A stretch of 32,530 nt of DNA from Planctomycetales bacterium. GTDB taxonomy: Bacteria > Planctomycetota > Planctomycetia > Pirellulales > S012-138. A program made the translations under genes and the position numbers. Every line of letters begins with the position of its first letter. The first letter of the stretch is position 1. A model generated the notes under the pieces. It saw only the letters and a program-made list of their open reading frames with translations. It was not told where the DNA came from and did no database searches. Positions 26,789 through 32,530 of this stretch are shown in pieces. The stretch covers positions 1-32,530 of the forward strand of contig WFOE01000252.1 of the NCBI GenBank assembly GCA_015488215.1. The letters run 5' to 3'.

Positions 26789-27802
26789 TTACGTGCCCGA
26801 CGTGCCGGGGCCTTTGTAGAGCCGCTGCCCCAGCACGTTCTTCTTGCCCGTGACTACGCTGTCGGAAGTGTCTTGTTCCAGGATGTCGTAATAGGTGGCC
26901 ACGCGGGCGTCGATTTCGTCGGCGTGGTGCACCAGCAGCGCTTCGAGCGTCATTGGCGGCTTGGGCGAACCCCATTCCGGCAACCGCTGGTGCGAAATGA
27001 TGATGTGTTCCAGTTGCAACAACAGCTCGGCATCCAGCGGCACCTGGGCGGCCGCTTCGCGCACCATGTCGCGGCCCTGGAGCACGTGCCCAATCAGATG
27101 GCCCGCCGGCGTGTATTCGGCTCCGGCTGGGTTGGCTTGCAGTTCGCGCAGTTTGCCGATGTCGTGCAGCACCGCTCCGGCCAGCACCAGGTCGCGGTTG
27201 ATCCCCGGCTGCCGTCCGGCGTAGGCCCGGGCGTATTTGTCGGCCAGAAAAAGCGCGTTGTAAGCCACCGAAAGCACATGCTCCAGCCATCCGCCCAGGT
27301 AGGCATGATGGATACGGGAAGCCGCCGGCCAGAAGATGAGCTGCTCCCGATGCCGCTCCAGCAGCCAGAGCACCAGTTGTTTCAACTGCGGGTGGCTCAT
27401 CTGTTGCTGGACCAGCGAAACCAGCTCTTGGTACATCTCCTGGCCGCTACGCGAGGCCACTTTGACCAGCCGCGCCGGGTTGAACCCGGCCTGCTCATCC
27501 TCGGGCACCACGGGGCGAATGTTGTGCAGGTCCAATTGCGGGCCGAACTCCGTTTCCCGATAGGTGGCCAGCAGCTTGTAGAATTGGCCCGGCTGCCACT
27601 GGTCGCGGCAAGGGGCGTACCACGGGGAATCGTTCCACACGGGAAAGCTCACCTCCCGGTGGCGATCCCGAAAACTGACCCGATAGTACGGCCGCCCGTC
27701 CCGAGTGGTCATGGCTTCCTTGCCGCTTAGCAGGGCGTAAAAGACGCCCTGCTGGCCGGGCTGAAGCTGGTTCAGTTCACAAGTGGCCGGTTGCGCGGTC
27801 AT
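26789..27802 (-). CDS. OB-fold/HD-domain protein, YhaM-like 3'-5' exoribonuclease family
   Basis: N-terminal OB-like GKEAMTTRDGRPYYRVSFRDRHREVSFPVWND; HD motif LAGAVLHDIGKLREL, HHAYLGGWLEHVLSVA, LLVHHADEIDARV. Confidence 0.8.
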   Translation of the reverse strand: MTAQPATCELNQLQPGQQGVFYALLSGKEAMTTRDGRPYYRVSFRDRHREVSFPVWNDSPWYAPCRDQWQPGQFYKLLATYRETEFGPQLDLHNIRPVVPEDEQAGFNPARLVKVASRSGQEMYQELVSLVQQQMSHPQLKQLVLWLLERHREQLIFWPAASRIHHAYLGGWLEHVLSVAYNALFLADKYARAYAGRQPGINRDLVLAGAVLHDIGKLRELQANPAGAEYTPAGHLIGHVLQGRDMVREAAAQVPLDAELLLQLEHIIISHQRLPEWGSPKPPMTLEALLVHHADEIDARVATYYDILEQDTSDSVVTGKKNVLGQRLYKGPGTSGT

Positions 27803-28086
27803 GACAGAAACTCGGCAAATGGCAGAGTGCGAAACTCCCCGGCGTGCTTGCCCCAAGACGCCCGCTGCGGCGAAGGCTCACCTGCCGCCAGGCACACATC
27901 GCCCCTGGAGTTCATTCTAGAAAAAAGCCACCGCGGGACCAAACCGGCGCGGCGGTGCTTGCTTGGCCATCAGTTTGGTTTGCTGCGGGAGCTGGTCGCC
28001 GGGAACGCCCCGTCCGGGACGCTTTCCCGACCACAGCGGCCACAAGGCCCGGGCACAGATGTCAGGCCACCGGCTTGCGGCGAGTG

Positions 28087-29226
28087 TCAGGGTTTTTCCG
28101 GAAACTGTTTTTCCAGCAGTTTCCACAGCATGGGGCCGCGAGCGGCCGTATGGACGACTTTGCCCTGCCGGTCCACCAGAATGGGAGCGGGAATGGCCCG
28201 GATGCCGTACTTGCGGGCCATGGGATGCATGCCTGCGGCTTCCTCGTCGAACAAAGTAGCCCAGGGGATGTTGTGCTTTTCCAGAAACTCTTCCAGCGCC
28301 TCGCGGTCCTGGTCCAGGCTGATTCCCACCACTTCGAAGCCGCGGTCGTGGTACTTTTCGTAGGCTTTGAGCACGTTGGGGATTTCCCGCACGCAGGGAC
28401 CGCACCACGTGGCCCAAAAGTCCACCAGCACCACTTTGCCGCGGTACTGTTTCCAGTCGAAGGGTCGGCCATCCACCGTGGTCCCTTCCAGCTCCAGCGG
28501 TTTGCCGACCAGATGGGCCAGCGGGGAGTCGGACTGTTTGAGAATCTTGCGTTTGGCATACCGGGCCAGTTTCTTGTCCTTGCTTTGGGCAAAGAGTTTG
28601 CCGAACGTTTCGTAGAGCTCTTCGGCCGCGTCGCGGTCGCCCAGAGAATTGATCAAACCCACGATCTCCGAAGCCAGATAGAGATGCCGTCCGGTCAGTT
28701 CCGTTTCCTGGCAGTATTTGCGCAGATGCTCGAACAGCCGGGCGATTTCAGCGTCGTCGAGCCGTCCGGCCCGGGCGGCATGCACCTGTTGCTCCAACAG
28801 ATGCAGGCGGGCACGTTGGGCCACCGCGGGCACGGAGGACTTGCGCAGTCGGGCGGCCCAGGTGTAAAGCTGCTGCTGGGCCTCGGCGTTGCCAGCGACG
28901 GCCTGATCGTGCAACACGTCCATCAGGGCAATCGCGGCGGTTTTTTCCTGGCTGGGATTCGGTTTGTTTTCCAGCACCCGAGTGCAAGCGTCGAGCACCG
29001 CGGCCGCGAAGCCGGGCCGGTTGCGGATGCTTTTGGGCTTGCGTTGCATCCGCTCCAGATAGCGCACCAGTTGGTCGTTATCCAGACCGGGCGGAGCCAG
29101 GTAGGGGTTGACCCGCTCGGGCTGCTGGGCCGGGGCCCCCTGGGGCGAAACCGTCCCCAAGAAACCCAGCGCCAGACCTGCTAGGCCCAACAGCAACGCG
29201 ACCTGAAAAAGCACTCGGGAGCGCAT
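28087..29226 (-). CDS. TlpA/ResA-like thioredoxin-fold protein with N-terminal helical domain
   Basis: Signal peptide MRSRVLFQVALLLGLAGLALGFLG; KVVLVDFWATWCGPCVREIPNVLKAYEKYHDRGFEVVGISLDQD (CxxC). Confidence 0.88.
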   Translation of the reverse strand: MRSRVLFQVALLLGLAGLALGFLGTVSPQGAPAQQPERVNPYLAPPGLDNDQLVRYLERMQRKPKSIRNRPGFAAAVLDACTRVLENKPNPSQEKTAAIALMDVLHDQAVAGNAEAQQQLYTWAARLRKSSVPAVAQRARLHLLEQQVHAARAGRLDDAEIARLFEHLRKYCQETELTGRHLYLASEIVGLINSLGDRDAAEELYETFGKLFAQSKDKKLARYAKRKILKQSDSPLAHLVGKPLELEGTTVDGRPFDWKQYRGKVVLVDFWATWCGPCVREIPNVLKAYEKYHDRGFEVVGISLDQDREALEEFLEKHNIPWATLFDEEAAGMHPMARKYGIRAIPAPILVDRQGKVVHTAARGPMLWKLLEKQFPEKP

Positions 29227-29325
29227 TGTCGTTCCTCCTTGGCATGGGAACGAATGGCTGGCAACCAGGCGGCGGTTTTCTGCAATCGAAGTTATCCGAT
29301 TCGGCCGGCGCAAGCCAAGCGAAAA

Positions 29326-29353
29326 CCGGCGGCCGGAACTGTCCGACCGCCGG
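29326..29353 (-). terminator. Probable terminator of the downstream TlpA-like gene (minus strand)
   Basis: CCGGCGGCCGGA-actg-TCCGACCGCCGG (11/12 bp paired); on the minus strand it is followed by GGTTTTCGC. Confidence 0.5.
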
Positions 29354-29375
29354 CAAACCTACGACGGCAAAAGCG

Positions 29376-30317
29376 CTACTCGTCTTTATTCTCGTCCTGG
29401 GAAGGCGAATCTTCGGTCTGTTCGGGAGACCCAAGCAGTTCTTCCAGTTTCTTGGCCAGGCGCTGGCCACGAACGGCCAGGGCCAGTACCTTGCCATCCT
29501 TGCCGATGAGGATCGTGTGCGGAATGCCGGTGACGCCCAACTGTTCGGCCAACGGATGGTTCCAGCCGCGGTTGTCTTCGGCGTGGTTGAACAGGTTCGG
29601 CCAGGGGATTTCGTTTTCTTCGATGAACTTTTCCAGGGCCTCCTTGTCGGTATCGAGGCTCACGCCCACCACCTCGAATCCCTTGTTGTGGTATTGCTTG
29701 TAGAGCTTGAGCACATTGGGCAGCTCGCGGCGGCAGGGACCGCACCAGGTGGCCCAGAAGTCCACCAGTACCACCTTGTTCTTGTACTGGTTCCAGTCCA
29801 GCTTGGTGCCATCGACCAGGGTGCCTTCCAGCACCAGCGGTTTGCCCAGGATGCCCAGCCGTTTCTTGGCCGCTTCGTGCATGTTTTTGGCCAGGGTGGC
29901 CAGGCGTTTGTCCGGGTGGTTGGCAAAGGTGGCTTCCAGCTTTTTGTACACCTCAAGCGCCCGGACGTGATCGCCGCGGATTTCGGAGATTTGGGCCACC
30001 AGCATCCCCACCCGCAACTCCCGCAGGCTCAGGTTCGGCTGCTTGAACAGTTCGTCCAGAGCGTCGTTCATGGCCTGGGCCGCCTTGGCATCGCCCTGGA
30101 AAGCCTTTTGCAAGTTCTGGAACACCTTGCGGGCAAGCGCGGCTTTCTTCAGCGCTGCGGCCTTTTGGGCGTCTTCCTTTTCCTCTTTGTCCTTTTCTTT
30201 GGCCTGAGCCGGAGAAGGCTGCTTCGGTTCTTCCTGCTGGGCTGGGAGCGTACCGGGCAGCAGCATGCAGCAGGCCAGCAACAAGGCCAACAATCGCAAT
30301 GGTACAGGCAGATTCAT
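29376..30317 (-). CDS. TlpA/ResA-like thioredoxin-fold protein, paralogue of the adjacent gene
   Basis: Signal peptide MNLPVPLRLLALLLACCMLLPGTLPAQ; charged KEKDKEEKEDAQKA linker; KVVLVDFWATWCGPCRRELPNVLKLYKQYHNKGFEVVGVSLDTD. Confidence 0.88.
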   Translation of the reverse strand: MNLPVPLRLLALLLACCMLLPGTLPAQQEEPKQPSPAQAKEKDKEEKEDAQKAAALKKAALARKVFQNLQKAFQGDAKAAQAMNDALDELFKQPNLSLRELRVGMLVAQISEIRGDHVRALEVYKKLEATFANHPDKRLATLAKNMHEAAKKRLGILGKPLVLEGTLVDGTKLDWNQYKNKVVLVDFWATWCGPCRRELPNVLKLYKQYHNKGFEVVGVSLDTDKEALEKFIEENEIPWPNLFNHAEDNRGWNHPLAEQLGVTGIPHTILIGKDGKVLALAVRGQRLAKKLEELLGSPEQTEDSPSQDENKDE

Positions 30318-30633
30318 GGCTTTCTCCTGAAGGTGAAGGGGCGAGGACCCGTCCCGCCCCGGGAACGCCACCGTTCCGTAGCCGGGCCAGGCTGCCCGAA
30401 GTACAAAACCACATTTCACAAACTGCGGCCCCAAACCGTCGAGAGACTGTTCGACAATTCGCCTACCTCGCCACAGGGAAACGGAAACGCTTGCCGGTTT
30501 CCCTCGGGTCCAGGGCTCGTTTTTCGACAGCTCTCGAAACAGTTCCATCGTAGTACAACGCCGCCGGGCAGGCCAGCGATTCTGAGGTTTGCCCTTCGTG
30601 ATACGTTTTTCCGGCCGCGGTGGTTCGGTCAAG

Positions 30634-31431
30634 TTAAGCCTTCGCGGGCAGACCCAGCAGTTGCCGCACGGCCTGGGCCGGGTCGTCTTGGCGCATCAGA
30701 TGCTCGCCCACCAGCACGGCCCGGGCGCCCGCAGCCCGCAGCCGCCGAACGTCTTCCGCCGTGCGAATCCCGCTTTCGCTCACCACCACGCGGTCTTGCG
30801 GAATCTGGGGCAGCAGTTCTAGCGTGTGCTCCAGCCGGGTCTGAAACGTGTGCAGGTTGCGATTGTTGATGCCGATGAGCCGCACGCCCAGCTCGACGAC
30901 CCGCTGCAGGTTCTCCGGCTGGTAGATTTCCACCAGGGGGGTCATGCCCAACTGGCAGGCCAGCTCGTAAAGCCGCCGGAGCTGGTCCTGCTCCAGACAC
31001 TCGGCGATGAGCAGCACCGCGTCGGCTCCCGCAGCTCGGGCCTGGTAGATCTGGTACGGGTCGATGAGAAAATCCTTGCGCAGTACCGGCAGCTCGACCC
31101 GGCTGCGGATTGCCTTCAGGTAGTCCAGCGAACCTTGGAAGAACTCCGCGTCGGTCAGTACGCTCAGGCAGTCGGCTCCTCCCTGCCGGTAGGCCAGGGC
31201 GATCTGCACAGGATCGAAGTCGGGGCGGATCAGCCCGGCCGAAGGGCTGGCCCGTTTCACCTCCGCAATCAGGCCCACGCGGTCCGGATGCAGCAGCGGT
31301 TCCACAAAGGGCCGGGGCGGCGGGGCGTCGGCCAGTTGCGCCTCGAGCTCCCGCTGCGGCACGGCTGCCTTGGCCGATTCCACCTCGCGGCGTTTGACTT
31401 CCAGAATGCGTTCTAAAACCGTGCTCATCGG
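30634..31431 (-). CDS. trpC: Indole-3-glycerol phosphate synthase
   Basis: VGLIAEVKRASPSAGLIRPDFDPVQIALAYRQGGADCLSVLTDAEFFQGSLDYL, LPVLRKDFLIDPYQIYQARAAGADAVLLI, LIGINNRNLHTFQ, VVSESGIRTAEDV, AVLVGEHLMRQDDP. Confidence 0.95.
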   Translation of the reverse strand, partial: PMSTVLERILEVKRREVESAKAAVPQRELEAQLADAPPPRPFVEPLLHPDRVGLIAEVKRASPSAGLIRPDFDPVQIALAYRQGGADCLSVLTDAEFFQGSLDYLKAIRSRVELPVLRKDFLIDPYQIYQARAAGADAVLLIAECLEQDQLRRLYELACQLGMTPLVEIYQPENLQRVVELGVRLIGINNRNLHTFQTRLEHTLELLPQIPQDRVVVSESGIRTAEDVRRLRAAGARAVLVGEHLMRQDDPAQAVRQLLGLPAKA

Positions 31432-31495
31432 GTGGCAGGAGACTTGGGGCAAAGAGCGAAGGACCGCCCGACCTCCGGGCCGGGCGGGCGTCTTA

Positions 31496-32269
31496 TCAAC
31501 GGCCGGGCCGCATCTTGCTCAACGCTTCTCCCATACGGTACCAGATGGAGTCGGGGCGAAAATAGGCCAGCAGTCCCGTGGCCGCCCCCAACACCACCAG
31601 CACCACGGGGACCAGAGCCACGGTTGCGGGACTAAACGGCGGGTCGGGCTGGGCACTCAGTGGTATGAACACGAACGCCAACAAAAACGCCGGCCCGCCG
31701 CAAAGAACCAGCCCAGCCAGCAGACTGGGCCAGGCTCGCGGCCACTTGCGCAGCAACAGGTAGCCCCAGACAGCCAGCATGATGCAGTTGAACGGCAACA
31801 AGAAGAGCAACAGCACGAAATTGTCGGGGCGAAGCTTGTTGTCCAGCACAGCTTGCTGCGGGTTTTGAGGGTCGTAGTACACGGTGACCCGGTCGCCCGG
31901 CTTCAGGCGGTCGAGCAACTGCTCGTGGGAACCCGTGCTGAACGCAAACGCCGGACGCACCTGGGAGCCTTCGTAGCTTTTGCCCTGCACCTGGTAGCGA
32001 TACAGCACCTGCTCGCCCGGCTTGAGCTGCGAAGGAGGAGAGGGGGAGTTGCTCTTGCGCCGCTTCCTGCGCAGGGCCAGCTCGTGCTTTCTGGTGGTTT
32101 CCACGCGGCCTTCGGTGGCAGCGTAGTGCTGCACCCGGGAAAGTTCGACCAGGCTGTGAACGGCAATCCCGTCGAAAGCGAGCGTGGCCAGGGTCCACAC
32201 CGCCCCCCAGAAAAGCAACACGACCATGCGCACGGCCTGGACCGCCCCTCGTACTCCGATTCCGCTCAT
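31496..32269 (-). CDS. DUF3592-like membrane protein
   Basis: Three or more TM segments; EQVLYRYQVQGKSYEGSQVRPAFAFSTGSHEQLLDRLKPGDRVTVYYDPQNPQQAVLD is a DUF3592-type pattern. Confidence 0.75.
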   Translation of the reverse strand: MSGIGVRGAVQAVRMVVLLFWGAVWTLATLAFDGIAVHSLVELSRVQHYAATEGRVETTRKHELALRRKRRKSNSPSPPSQLKPGEQVLYRYQVQGKSYEGSQVRPAFAFSTGSHEQLLDRLKPGDRVTVYYDPQNPQQAVLDNKLRPDNFVLLLFLLPFNCIMLAVWGYLLLRKWPRAWPSLLAGLVLCGGPAFLLAFVFIPLSAQPDPPFSPATVALVPVVLVVLGAATGLLAYFRPDSIWYRMGEALSKMRPGR

Positions 32270-32492
32270 CCCGGGACCTCTTTTTTGTGTGGCAAGCCTG
32301 TTGCGTGGTGAGCCTTGGGGACGGTTGTTCCCGTGGGGCTCCTACCGAAAGTGTACGACACGCCGGGGGCCAAGGGGTACTTCGCCGAACGAGGGAGATT
32401 CTTCGGGAAAAAGCTTGGCAAAGTGTCACAAAATCCGCCGGGGCGGCTCCGACCTCTTTTCTCCAACGGCTAAAGCTGGCGGCTCGCCGAGT

Positions 32493-32516
32493 GCAAGAAC
32501 TAGCGTTTGTTCTTGC
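32493..32516. repeat. Hairpin GCAAGAAC-tagcgttt-GTTCTTGC
   Basis: Perfect 8-bp stem, 8-nt loop, followed by GGAGCGGAAGC at the window edge. Confidence 0.65.
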
Positions 32517-32530
32517 GTCGGAGCGGAAGC

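Noticed and set aside
29226-30869. 547-aa plus-strand ORF
   Set aside because: Antisense to the TlpA-like gene, whose thioredoxin motif is unambiguous on the minus strand.
31464-31487. CCGCCCG...CGGGCGG inverted repeat after the DUF3592-like gene as a terminator
   Set aside because: GC-only stem in GC-rich DNA with no clear U tract; not strong enough to list as a terminator.

Overview
This 32.5 kb, GC-rich window looks like chromosomal DNA from a planctomycete-like bacterium (lineage is inference). The left edge holds a minus-strand tyrosine recombinase abutting a truncated 3' fragment of tRNA-fMet(CAU), which looks like an integrated-element boundary. The rest, left to right: a GH32-like hydrolase with a LamG-like N-terminus; a choloylglycine/penicillin V acylase-family hydrolase; a beta-class DNA methyltransferase with a C-terminal GIY-YIG-like domain; two very large secreted/membrane proteins (about 1120 and 2281 aa) that read as three related modules, two of them fused; rimI; an hpf-ptsN-HPr cluster; a HEAT-like membrane protein; a troABCD/mnt-type metal ABC operon; a YhaM-like OB/HD protein; two tandem TlpA-like thioredoxin proteins; trpC; and a DUF3592-like membrane protein. 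In the metal operon the second permease carries a C-terminal DtxR/MntR-like metal-binding domain and the first carries a winged-helix-like tail. The strongest leads are the permease-MntR fusion, the methyltransferase/GIY-YIG fusion with an apparent catalytic Glu-to-Gln change, the three-module giant proteins, the tRNA-fMet/integrase junction and a palindrome-rich convergent intergenic region. All family assignments come from motif reading by eye; no database search was run.
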